Source of the DNA: Bradyrhizobium sp. Ec3.3
GTDB taxonomy: Bacteria; Pseudomonadota; Alphaproteobacteria; Rhizobiales; Xanthobacteraceae
Direction of reading: 5' to 3'
NCBI RefSeq assembly: GCF_000472925.1
Contig: NZ_AXAS01000006.1
Span: 124,001-188,000, forward strand
Length of the DNA: 64,000 nucleotides
Shown piece by piece: positions 19,611 through 27,353 of the stretch (positions within the stretch are counted from its first letter, which is position 1; every line of letters begins with the position of its first letter). Position numbers and translations under genes: made by a program. The notes beneath the pieces were generated by a model that did no database searches, was not told where the DNA came from, and was given only the letters and a program-made list of their open reading frames with translations.

Positions 19611-19774
19611 TCATGCCCCGCGAAGGCGGGGCATCCAGTACGCCGCGGCCTATCGATTCAATCACAGCCGTCTCGGAGTACTGGATCGCCCGGTCCCGTC
19701 TCCGCCAAGGCTCCGACGAGGCTCGCGATGCAGGCGCGCCGAAGCTTCAGCGAAGGCGGCAAGCCGGGCGATGA
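19611..19774. repeat. Mosaic intergenic repeat, copy 2 (family B)
   Basis: Begins tcatgccccgcgaaggcggg and ends aagccgggcgatgac. Shares the ccgtctccgccaaggctccg block and the gaagcttcagcgaaggcggc block with the copy at 5032. It also shares the tactggatcgcccggtc arm with the copy at 24138. It lies between the convergent bdhA and TSUP genes. Confidence 0.75.
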
Positions 19775-19802
19775 CAGCGAGAGTTGTGCGGCCGTTCTGT
19801 GT

Positions 19803-20627
19803 TCAATGCGTCCAGGCCAGCGCGGTCACGATCGCGGACGACAGGTTCAGCTCGGCAAACATGATCTTGCCTGAGACCACGAAGAGGACGCTGGCAAGCG
19901 TCAGGCGAAGCACCGTCTCCGGCACGCGCGTCGCGCTGAAGCTGCCGAGCACGATGCCGGGCAGCGAGCCCATCAGCAGCACGCCCATCAGCGCCCAATC
20001 CACGTCACCAAGCGCCCAGTGTCCGGTGCCGGCCACCAGCGTCAGCGGGACGGCGTGTGCGATGTCGGAGCCGACGATGGTCGCCATCGGCAGGCGCGGA
20101 TAGAGCAGGAGCAGCACGGTCACGCCGACCGCGCCGGCACCGACCGACGAAATCGAGACCAGCACGCCCAGCACGGCACCGGTGACCACGGTCGCGATCG
20201 CGGTGGCGCGGTCCTCGACGCGCTCGAGCGAGTGGCGCCAGCGATCCATGATCGTCTTGCGGAAGATCAGCGAGGTTGCGGTGAGCAGCAGCGCGAAGCA
20301 CAGCACCAGATTGACCAGGCTGCGCTCGGTGTCGCTCTTGAGATCGAGCTTCCAAAGCACGAACAACGTCAGCGCACTCGCCGGAATGCTGCCGCACGCT
20401 AGCCGCAGCACCGCGGGCCAATGCACGCTGCGCGACCAGCCATGCACCACGCTGCCGCCCGTCTTGGTGCCGGCGGCGTAGAGCAGGTCGGTCCCGACCG
20501 CGGTCGACGGGTGGACACCGAACAACAGGATCAGCAGCGGGGTCATCAGCGAGCCGCCGCCAACGCCGGTCATACCGACAAGCAGGCCGACGCCGAATCC
20601 TGAAGCGACGTAGAGCGGGTCAATCAT
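19803..20627 (-). CDS. TSUP (TauE/SafE) family permease, putative sulfite exporter
   Basis: Inner-membrane protein of 274 residues with about eight hydrophobic helices and two TauE/SafE repeats; the first begins GFGVGLLVGMTGVGGGSLMT, the family hallmark. Members move sulfite, sulfoacetate or other organosulfur anions. Its position a few kilobases from the sulfate assimilation locus suggests export of surplus sulfite, but the substrate cannot be read from sequence. A possible EcfG-type promoter lies about 180 bases upstream. Confidence 0.85.
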   Translation of the reverse strand: MIDPLYVASGFGVGLLVGMTGVGGGSLMTPLLILLFGVHPSTAVGTDLLYAAGTKTGGSVVHGWSRSVHWPAVLRLACGSIPASALTLFVLWKLDLKSDTERSLVNLVLCFALLLTATSLIFRKTIMDRWRHSLERVEDRATAIATVVTGAVLGVLVSISSVGAGAVGVTVLLLLYPRLPMATIVGSDIAHAVPLTLVAGTGHWALGDVDWALMGVLLMGSLPGIVLGSFSATRVPETVLRLTLASVLFVVSGKIMFAELNLSSAIVTALAWTH

Positions 20628-20809
20628 GTCTTGGCGAGTCTAGGTTTATCTCGTTGGTCAAGCAATACGCGTAGAATAAAGTTGCTGCTGACGGCAATGC
20701 ACCGCGGAAAAATAAGAAGAAACCGTGCGTGGATTGGAGATTGGTGGTGATTTTTGCCCAAATGTCCCCTCCCCACGAAATGACCGTTTTGCGGTGCAGG
20801 GCCAAGTCA

Positions 20810-20835
20810 AACGAAGAAGGGGCTGAAAAGGTTCC
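20810..20835 (-). promoter_or_regulatory. Possible sigma-EcfG promoter for TSUP gene
   Basis: On the minus strand GGAAC (20835-20831) is followed by 17 bases and CGTT (20813-20810). It fits the longer-spacer form of the EcfG consensus and points at the TSUP gene, with a leader of about 175 bases. The long leader and the chance frequency of such matches in GC-rich DNA keep the confidence low. Confidence 0.35.
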
Positions 20836-20860
20836 GCTCGGGAGAGGCGTTTTTTGCCGT

Positions 20861-22282
20861 CTATCGGCCGAACGCCAGCACGTGCAGGCCGAGCCGCTGC
20901 CGCACGATCCAAAACAACAGCACGGTCTCGAAGGTGAGGGAGATCGAGGTCGCGGCGGCCGCGCCGTGGCCGCCGAAGCGCGGCACCATTGCGATGCAGA
21001 GGATGACGTTCATCACGAAGGCGAGCGCGTAGGCGAGCGCGCAGATCTTCTGGTGACCGAGCATGTTGAGGAGACGCTCGACCGGCCCGATCGCGGCGCG
21101 TACCACGAGCCCGATCGCGGCGATGAACATGATGTCGTAGCCGATCACGAATTGCGGTCCGAACAGCCAGAGCAGCGGCTTGCCGAGCGCCAGAAGCACG
21201 GCGGTCGCGGCGAGCGAGGGCCAGAAGGTCCAATTGATGGCGTGCGTGACATAGGCCGACAGGCGCGTCTTGTCGCCGAGCGCGTTGTATTCGGCAAAGC
21301 GATGCGCCGTCGTTGCCGACATAGCGTAGTGGATGAAGGACACCAGCGCCAGCGTCTTCACCACGGCGAAATAGACGCCGACCTCGTCGGAGGGACGGAA
21401 TTGCTGGAGCACCAGCACGTCGGTGTAGGACAACAGCAGGTAAAAACTCTCGACCAGCAGGATCGGCAGCGAGATCGCAAGCCAGCCGCCAACGTCGTAG
21501 GCCTTGGGGCCGTCCTCGACATGATCGGCGAGCTTGCGGTTGAGCACCACCATCTGGCCGGTCATGGCGATCCACACCGCAGCCGCACTCGCCACCATCG
21601 CGGCGGTCGCGCCGAGATGAAAGCCGAGCAGGAAGGCGGACGCGGTGATGCCGATGATCAGCGCCTGACGAATGATGAATTGCGGCATCAGGCCGAGCTG
21701 CATCCAGTCATGCGCGCGCGCAATGCCGTCCTGGGTGTTGGCGACCACGAATGCCGGCAGCGTCATGCAGCCGATATAGAGCGGCAGCCGTGCGGCCGGA
21801 TCGATCCATGGCGAGAGCAGGAGGACGACGCCGGCGAGCGCAAGCGAGACCAGGGCCGAGACCACGAAGGTCAGCCAGCGGCTGCCGGAGAGGAAGCCGC
21901 GTAGCAGCGCGTGTTCGCCGCTGGTGCGGTATTCCGGAATGATTTTCTGTGCGGAAGCCGAGATGCCGAAATCCATCATGCTGCCGAGCAGCAGCACCCA
22001 GGTCCAGACATAGACATAGACGCCGTAGTCGGACGTGCCCATCCAGCGCGCCAGCAGGATCTGCGAGAGATAGGCAAGACCTGCGCTGATCACGCGGATG
22101 AGGAAGATGGTACCTGCGAGCCGGCGCGTCAGCGACGCCTCGCTGGTGCCGCCGGTCAACTTGCCGCGCAGCCGCGCAATCAGGCCGGCCGGCCCGGTCC
22201 TTGCGGGTTCTGCGTCCATCACGGTCACGTCGAGATCCCCAGGCGTCCCGCATGCTGCGGCAGCCTTCCGACTAGCAACCAT
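20861..22282 (-). CDS. Polysaccharide flippase (Wzx/MATE-like)
   Basis: Membrane protein of up to 473 residues with about 12-14 hydrophobic helices, typical of the polysaccharide biosynthesis flippase family that moves lipid-linked oligosaccharides across the inner membrane. The segment SQILLARWMGTSDYGVYVYVW is a family hallmark. The N-terminal 50 residues are polar; the true start may be at the downstream in-frame ATG giving MDAEPART (22219), since neither has a strong ribosome-binding site. No glycosyltransferases are adjacent, so the exported glycan is unknown. Confidence 0.85.
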   Translation of the reverse strand: MVASRKAAAACGTPGDLDVTVMDAEPARTGPAGLIARLRGKLTGGTSEASLTRRLAGTIFLIRVISAGLAYLSQILLARWMGTSDYGVYVYVWTWVLLLGSMMDFGISASAQKIIPEYRTSGEHALLRGFLSGSRWLTFVVSALVSLALAGVVLLLSPWIDPAARLPLYIGCMTLPAFVVANTQDGIARAHDWMQLGLMPQFIIRQALIIGITASAFLLGFHLGATAAMVASAAAVWIAMTGQMVVLNRKLADHVEDGPKAYDVGGWLAISLPILLVESFYLLLSYTDVLVLQQFRPSDEVGVYFAVVKTLALVSFIHYAMSATTAHRFAEYNALGDKTRLSAYVTHAINWTFWPSLAATAVLLALGKPLLWLFGPQFVIGYDIMFIAAIGLVVRAAIGPVERLLNMLGHQKICALAYALAFVMNVILCIAMVPRFGGHGAAAATSISLTFETVLLFWIVRQRLGLHVLAFGR

Positions 22283-22314
22283 TCGTTAAGATTTGGTTGG
22301 GTGGCCCCCGCGTG

Positions 22315-22456
22315 GTCGTCCTGGCGCAAACCAGGACCCATTACCCCAGGCAGAAGTTATTGGAAGGGAGATAACAGCCACCGTGCCGTCAAGCTGCCGC
22401 CGGTGGTAATGGGTCCTGGATCTGCGCTCCGCTTCGCTGCGCTTGTCCAGGACGAC
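22315..22456. repeat. CCAGGAC inverted repeat, copy 1 (family A)
   Basis: Outer arms gtcgtcctgg and ccaggacgac, inner arms ccaggacccattacc and ggtaatgggtcctgg. The right arm carries an extra block (tctgcgctccgcttcgctgc). Same family as the unit at 41672-41797. It separates the flippase and DsbD-like genes. Confidence 0.75.
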
Positions 22457-22464
22457 GCGACGGG

Positions 22465-23298
22465 TCAATCGAGGTTGATATTGAACTCGTACGACTTCTC
22501 CGGCCCCACCAGCGTGAACTTCAACGCGGCACCGTCGGGCTTGGCGCCGGGCGGCAGGCCGTCGAGTTCGAAGGCGAAGCGCTTGACGCCCGCCGGGCTA
22601 TGCTCAACGGGTGAGGGGACCGGCAGCGCCCAGTCGGGCGTCGGCCCCTCCACGAACAGGTTGACGTCGCGCCCATCGGGCGTGGCCACGTCGACCAGCA
22701 CCTTCGTCGCGCCCTCGCGCTTGACGTCGCGGATGGTCAGCGGAACGGGATCGCCGACATTGGCGGGCTTCGGCACCGTGTCGAGCGCCGCGAACAGCGC
22801 GCCGTCCTCGGTCGAGGCGACGCTGTTGAAGCCGAGCTCGGCGCTGGCCTCGACGGGGATACAGAGCTTTTCGCAGACCGCGTAATTGATTTCGGCGCGC
22901 AGGGTCACGGGCTTGTCCGGGACCTTGGCGACGATGCGCAGCGGCAGCACGATCTGGTCGTGATAGCCGATCGAATGGCCACCGGCGCCATCGTCGAATT
23001 TCAGCGGCGCCGGCCACAGCACGGTCACAGCTTCGACATTTTCGGACTTGGAGAAGTCGAAACGCGGCGGAACGCCGGAATCGCCAGGCGTGCGCCAATA
23101 AGTCTTCCAGCCGTGCTGAAGCTGGAATGCGATGCCGCCGAGCAGCACCGGGCCGCTGCGCGATCCCGCCAAAAGGCGCACGGCGGAATGGCCGTCGCGC
23201 TGCCAGGGCGAGGCGTCGTCGGCGCGCGAGGGCTGCGCGGACACGAGCAAGGTTACGGCGACGATGGTCGCGGCGTGCTTGGGAACCATGGTGAGCAT
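22465..23298 (-). CDS. DsbD-alpha-like periplasmic protein
   Basis: A 277-residue exported protein, with a signal peptide ending near SAQPSRA. It matches the N-terminal periplasmic domain of thiol:disulfide interchange protein DsbD: the HGWKTYWRTPGDSGVPPRFDF segment and the paired cysteines in YAVCEKLCIPVEA are visible. The membrane electron-transfer domain of full DsbD is absent, so this is a stand-alone alpha domain that would receive electrons from a separate CcdA-like protein. Either of two nearby ATGs (MLTMVPKH or MVPKH) could be the start. It is divergent from yqgE. Confidence 0.85.
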   Translation of the reverse strand: MLTMVPKHAATIVAVTLLVSAQPSRADDASPWQRDGHSAVRLLAGSRSGPVLLGGIAFQLQHGWKTYWRTPGDSGVPPRFDFSKSENVEAVTVLWPAPLKFDDGAGGHSIGYHDQIVLPLRIVAKVPDKPVTLRAEINYAVCEKLCIPVEASAELGFNSVASTEDGALFAALDTVPKPANVGDPVPLTIRDVKREGATKVLVDVATPDGRDVNLFVEGPTPDWALPVPSPVEHSPAGVKRFAFELDGLPPGAKPDGAALKFTLVGPEKSYEFNINLD

Positions 23299-23452
23299 AG
23301 CACGTCTTTACAGGGTCGGTCCGGCGCAAACCATTGAATTGCTTGTGATGGACGCATCGGAATTGGCTTTGGAATTTGGCTTGGGAGTTAGGCTTGGGGA
23401 ATTCGGTCCATGCAAGCCTTGATTTGACAGCGGGCAAGCCCGACATCAGGAT

Positions 23453-24124
23453 ATGAACCGAGAGGGGAGTGCTTCACCGATGGGTTCTGCAGGCAAGAGA
23501 ACTGGCGACAGCACCCCGGCGACCGGCCCCGCCGTCCCCAATTCGGCGGGCTATCTCGACGGGCGGCTCTTGATCGCCATGCCGGTCATGGGCGACCCTC
23601 GCTTCGAGCGCTCGGTGATCTATCTCTGCGCCCATTCGGCCGAGGGCGCGATGGGCATCATCGTCAATCATCCTGCTGGCAGCATCGATTTTCCGGAGCT
23701 GCTGGAGCAACTCGGTATCATCAAGAAGGGCGCGCAGATCGAGCTGCCGGAGAACGCCGAGAGCATGAAGGTATTGCGCGGCGGCCCGGTCGATACGGGG
23801 CGCGGCTTCGTGCTGCATTCCAGCGACTTCTACATCGAGAACGCGACGCTGCGAATCGATGACGGTGTCTGCCTCACCGCGACCGTCGACATCCTGCGCG
23901 CGATCGCCAACGGCTCCGGCCCGAAGCGTGCCATCCTTGCGCTCGGCTATGCCGGCTGGGCGCCGGGTCAGCTCGAGACCGAGATCCAGAGCAATGGCTG
24001 GCTGCATTGCGACGCGGATGCGGATCTGATCTTCGGTGATGACGTCGAAGACAAGTACGCGCGCGCCTTGCGCAAGATCGGCATCGATCCCGGCATGCTC
24101 TCGAACGAGGCGGGGCACGCGTAG
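23453..24124 (+). CDS. yqgE: YqgE/AlgH family protein
   Basis: A 223-residue cytoplasmic protein of the YqgE/AlgH (DUF179) family of unknown biochemical role. Characteristic segments are [38 protein letters not shown] and [14 protein letters not shown]. The family domain begins near residue 35, and the preceding Gly/Ala/Pro-rich part is poorly conserved; the start may be the ATG at 23480, behind GAGGGGAG. It is followed by a family B repeat and divergent from the DsbD-alpha-like gene. Confidence 0.9.
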   Translation: MNREGSASPMGSAGKRTGDSTPATGPAVPNSAGYLDGRLLIAMPVMGDPRFERSVIYLCAHSAEGAMGIIVNHPAGSIDFPELLEQLGIIKKGAQIELPENAESMKVLRGGPVDTGRGFVLHSSDFYIENATLRIDDGVCLTATVDILRAIANGSGPKRAILALGYAGWAPGQLETEIQSNGWLHCDADADLIFGDDVEDKYARALRKIGIDPGMLSNEAGHA

Positions 24125-24137
24125 GTGCGCGCTCGCT

Positions 24138-24274
24138 GTCACGCCCCGCCACCGGGTCTCGCCTTCGGCGAGCCCGATGACAGGCTCCGGCGGGGCATCC
24201 AGTACGCCGTGGCTTATCGATTCTAACACGACCGTCTCGGAGTACTGGATCGCCCGGTCAAGCCGGGCGATGAC
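24138..24274. repeat. Mosaic intergenic repeat, copy 3 (family B)
   Basis: Shares the arm tactggatcgcccggtc and the terminal agccgggcgatgac with the other two copies. It lacks the ccgtctccgccaagg block and instead carries a different palindromic block (gggtctcgccttcggcgagcccg). This shows that the family is built from exchangeable modules. It lies between convergent yqgE and the dioxygenase gene. Confidence 0.7.
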
Positions 24275-24292
24275 GCTGTTCATCAGAAAAAC

Positions 24293-25180
24293 CTACTCCG
24301 CCGCCTGTTGCTGCACCGTCGGCTCGGTGCCCGCGACCGTCGCGCGGCGCATGTCGCGGGGCTGCGACTGGTCGTAGCGCCGCACGCGGTGCATGGTCTG
24401 GCGGTTGTCCCACATCACGAGATCATGCAGCTTCCATTTGTGCACGTAGACGAATTCTCCTTGCGTCGCGTGCTCGTTGAGATCGCGCAGCAGCAGCCGG
24501 CCTTCGGGCACGCTCATGCGCACGATCTTGCCGGCATGTGAGGACAGGTACAGCGACTTGCGGCGATGCACCGGGTGCGTGCGCACCAGGCGCTGCAACA
24601 CCGGTTTGAACATCGCCTTCTCCTCGTCGCTATATTCGGTGAAGCCGAGCGAGCCGCGCGAATACATCAGCGAATGCTCGCAGATCATATCCTCGATCTC
24701 CGCCTTGGTTTCGTCATCGAGCGCGTCATAGGCCGCACGCATGTCGGCGAATTCGGTGTTGCCGCCCTTCGGGTTCACCACGCGCGCCGACAGCAGCGAG
24801 AACTTTGCAGGGATTGGGCGAAACGAGCTGTCGGAATGCCAGAGGCAATTGCCGAGATTGAACAGATGCGTGCGGCTGTCTTTCGCCAGCGGCTTGCCGT
24901 CCTTGCCGAGATTGCTGACATCGTTCAGGCCAGAGCTGAGACGATAGTCCTTCTCCTTGGTGACGGTGCCGCCGCGCGCGTCCTCGCGCTGGCCGAAGTT
25001 CAGCGCAAAAGCCATCTGCTGCTCATCGGTGATGTCCTGGTCGTGAAAAACCAGCACCGCGTATTTGTCCATCGCAGCCTCGATCTGGCGCGCCTCATCC
25101 GTCGTGAGCGGCTGGCGCAGATCGAGGCCCGAAACCTCGCCGACAAAATGCTTCTGAAGCTGCCGGATGGCGATCGTCAT
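24293..25180 (-). CDS. TauD/TfdA family Fe(II)/2-oxoglutarate dioxygenase
   Basis: A 295-residue oxygenase of the taurine dioxygenase superfamily. The iron-binding HxD is in LWHSDSSF, and the distal His with the 2-oxoglutarate Arg are in VMWDNRQTMHRVRRYD...RDMRR. Substrates of the family include taurine, sulfonates, alpha-ketoglutarate-linked herbicides and others; the sequence does not decide. The proximity to sulfur genes would suit a sulfonate, but no tauABC is present, and its neighbours are SDR oxidoreductases. Single gene, with an upstream gap of about 100 bases. Confidence 0.9.
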   Translation of the reverse strand: MTIAIRQLQKHFVGEVSGLDLRQPLTTDEARQIEAAMDKYAVLVFHDQDITDEQQMAFALNFGQREDARGGTVTKEKDYRLSSGLNDVSNLGKDGKPLAKDSRTHLFNLGNCLWHSDSSFRPIPAKFSLLSARVVNPKGGNTEFADMRAAYDALDDETKAEIEDMICEHSLMYSRGSLGFTEYSDEEKAMFKPVLQRLVRTHPVHRRKSLYLSSHAGKIVRMSVPEGRLLLRDLNEHATQGEFVYVHKWKLHDLVMWDNRQTMHRVRRYDQSQPRDMRRATVAGTEPTVQQQAAE

Positions 25181-25287
25181 TGCGATTCTCCTGGCGTTCT
25201 CCCGGGGCGTGCGAGCGGTTTGCCCGCTCTGTTGGCGAAAAGGCTATCCCCGCGCCTGCCGATGTCAACGCTGTGCGCGCATGGCTC

Positions 25288-26067
25288 TCACGCGTTCCGT
25301 GCCATCAAGCCGCCGTCGACCGGGATCACCGCGCCGGTCAGGAACGAGGCTGCCGGCAGGCACAGGCTCAAGGTCATGTGCGCGACCTCCTCGGGATCGC
25401 CGTAACGCCCGAGTGCGGTGCGGCGCTTGGCGTAGATCGTCTTGTGCTCTTCCGGAATCCGGTCGGTGATCGCGGTGCGGATCGGCCCCGGACAGATGCA
25501 GTTCACGGTGATGCCCTCGCGGCCGAGCTCGACGGCGAGTGAGCGCGTCAGGCTCGCAACGCCGCCCTTGGCGGCTGAATAGGGGCTGTGCAGCGCGGTA
25601 GCGCCGAGCGCCTCGGTGGAGGCGATGTTGACGATGCGCGGGCTCTTCGATTTGCGCAGGTAGGGCAGGGCGGCGCGGACGATGCGCGGATGCGCCGTCA
25701 GCATCACCGCGATACCCTTGGCCCAGGCGTCTTCGTAACTTTCGTCGTCGATCGCGACGCGCACGGAAATGCCGGCATTGTTGACGACGATGTCGAGCGC
25801 GCCGAAATGCGCGGCGACGTCGCCCACCACGCGGCTGATGTCCTTGGCGTTGGCAACATCGAGCTTCCACGCCTCGGCAGAGCCGCCGCTCGCGGTGATC
25901 TCCCTGGCGACGGCTTGCGCGCCATCCGGCTCGTAGTCGGTCACGGCGACATTGGCGCCTTCCGCGCCGAACACGCGTGCAGTCGCGCGACCCATGCCGC
26001 TTGCCGCGCCCGTAATGAGAACGGTCAGTCCCCTGACGGACCGGCTGAGCTGCTTGAACTCTGGCAT
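25288..26067 (-). CDS. SDR family oxidoreductase
   Basis: NAD(P)-dependent short-chain dehydrogenase of 259 residues starting MPEFKQLS, behind GAGGAAG; the open frame runs 29 codons further upstream without support. Cofactor motif TGAASGMG, NNAG, active-site YSAAKGG and the C-terminal VDGG are present. The substrate is unknown. It is divergent from a second SDR gene, about 100 bases apart, and the two may act in one catabolic step pair. Confidence 0.9.
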   Translation of the reverse strand: MPEFKQLSRSVRGLTVLITGAASGMGRATARVFGAEGANVAVTDYEPDGAQAVAREITASGGSAEAWKLDVANAKDISRVVGDVAAHFGALDIVVNNAGISVRVAIDDESYEDAWAKGIAVMLTAHPRIVRAALPYLRKSKSPRIVNIASTEALGATALHSPYSAAKGGVASLTRSLAVELGREGITVNCICPGPIRTAITDRIPEEHKTIYAKRRTALGRYGDPEEVAHMTLSLCLPAASFLTGAVIPVDGGLMARNA

Positions 26068-26166
26068 GCTGCTTCCTCGCGCCTGCTCGCTTATTGTTGT
26101 CTCATTGACAAGGCTGGCATCGATCCGCACACACGTCAAACAAAGCAAAAGCAAAGGGAGGCCGCG

Positions 26167-26901
26167 ATGAACGAGCTCGATTTCTCAGGTAAGCAGGTGC
26201 TGGTCGTCGGCGGTTCCAGCGGCATCGGTAACGGCATCGCACAGGCCTTTCGTGCCAAGGGCGCGCAAGTCGCGGTCTGCGGCACCCGCGCACATGCGAA
26301 GGACTATTCAGCGGAAGAAGGCTCGGATCTCACCGGTCTTGTTTATGCCCAGCTCGATGTCAGCGATGCCAGGGCGATCGACGCGTTCAAGCCGTCGTTC
26401 GAACGTCTCGACGTGCTGGTGCTGGCACAGGGCGCGGTGATCTATCGCCGCGGCGAATTCGAGATGGCCGGCTTCCGTAGGGTGCTCGAAGTCAATCTCA
26501 TGAGCCTGATGGCCTGTGCCACGCGCTTTCATCCCATGCTGCGGGATTCGGGGGGATCGCTGATCATCGTCTCCTCGACTGCGGCCTATCACTCCACCAT
26601 GGGCAATCCGGCCTACAATGCCTCGAAGACCGGCGCGGTTGGATTGACGCGGACGCTGGGCGAGGCCTGGGCCGAGGACGGCATCCGCATCAACGGCATC
26701 GCGCCGGGGCTCGTCGATACCAAGATGACCAAAGTCACGACCTCCAATCCGCAGCGGCTCGAGGGCGCGCTGTCACGCATTCCGCTGCGGCGATTGGGCA
26801 CGCCGGCTGACATGGCGGGTGCGGCCTTGTTCCTGGCTTCGCCGTTGTCGTCCTACATCATCGGCCAGACCATCGTCGTCGACGGCGGGCTCATTCTCTA
26901 A
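26167..26901 (+). CDS. SDR family oxidoreductase
   Basis: A 244-residue short-chain dehydrogenase starting MNELDFSGKQ, preceded by GGGAGG. Motifs: VGGSSGIGNG for the cofactor, YNASKTG at the active site and IVVDGG near the end. The N-terminal NAD fold is complete, though the NNAG motif is replaced by LAQGAV, a substitution seen in some SDRs. The frame continues over 190 codons upstream across the divergent SDR gene, which is only antisense coding-bias noise. Confidence 0.9.
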   Translation: MNELDFSGKQVLVVGGSSGIGNGIAQAFRAKGAQVAVCGTRAHAKDYSAEEGSDLTGLVYAQLDVSDARAIDAFKPSFERLDVLVLAQGAVIYRRGEFEMAGFRRVLEVNLMSLMACATRFHPMLRDSGGSLIIVSSTAAYHSTMGNPAYNASKTGAVGLTRTLGEAWAEDGIRINGIAPGLVDTKMTKVTTSNPQRLEGALSRIPLRRLGTPADMAGAALFLASPLSSYIIGQTIVVDGGLIL

Positions 26902-26910
26902 AGCGATTGC

Positions 26911-26935
26911 GGAACCGCGCTGCGGCTGATCGGTT
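26911..26935 (+). promoter_or_regulatory. Sigma-EcfG (general stress) promoter
   Basis: GGAAC (26911-26915), 16 bases, then GGTT (26932-26935); only the first base of the -10 CGTT differs from consensus. It lies 30 bases before the CsbD-like start codon, the same geometry as the EcfG promoter at 2391. CsbD-like proteins are classic general stress products, which supports the call. Confidence 0.65.
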
Positions 26936-26964
26936 ACTTGGGCTGACCCTCGAGGAGGACCAAC

Positions 26965-27339
26965 ATGGACAACGATCGGATTGCCGGATCAGCCAAGGAG
27001 TTTGCCGGACGCGTCGAAGGTGCGGTCGGTGAGATGACGGGAGACGCGAAGACGCAGGCCTCGGCCAAGGCGCGCGAAGCGGCCGGCACCGTGCAGAACC
27101 TGTACGGCCAGGCGAAGGATGCCGCGCGTGATGCCACGGATAGCGCTGCCGGTTACGCGAAGGGCGCCTATGAAGCTGGCCAGGATACATTCCGCGACGG
27201 GACGCAGGCACTTGCAAAGAGAGTGCAGGCGAACCCGATCGGCGCGCTGCTGGTCGCCGGCGGCATCGGCTTTGCGCTCGCGCTGTTGATGTCGCGGCCA
27301 GCCCGCCGCCCGCCGCCGCGCTGGCGCTACTACAGCTAG
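26965..27339 (+). CDS. CsbD-like stress protein with C-terminal membrane anchor
   Basis: A 124-residue protein. The N-terminal half (KEFAGRVEGAVGEMTGDAKT) is CsbD-like, the middle is an Ala/Lys-rich amphipathic stretch (QAKDAARDATDSAAGYAKGA), and the end (NPIGALLVAGGIGFALALLMS) is a hydrophobic anchor followed by Arg/Pro, as in DUF883/ElaB-like proteins that attach to the inner membrane. Function is unknown; the family is induced by stress. A GAGGAGG ribosome-binding site precedes the ATG. An EcfG-type promoter is 30 bases upstream. Convergent with the SGNH gene, only 14 bases apart. Confidence 0.85.
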   Translation: MDNDRIAGSAKEFAGRVEGAVGEMTGDAKTQASAKAREAAGTVQNLYGQAKDAARDATDSAAGYAKGAYEAGQDTFRDGTQALAKRVQANPIGALLVAGGIGFALALLMSRPARRPPPRWRYYS

Positions 27340-27353
27340 CCTACACGAGCCGA

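Noticed and set aside
20620..20805. A 61-codon frame between the flippase and TSUP genes
   Set aside because: It overlaps the TSUP start, has no ribosome-binding site and no recognisable features.
25588..26166. N-terminal extension of about 190 codons of the second SDR
   Set aside because: It runs antisense through the divergent SDR gene; the real start has a GGGAGG site and begins at the normal SDR N-terminus.
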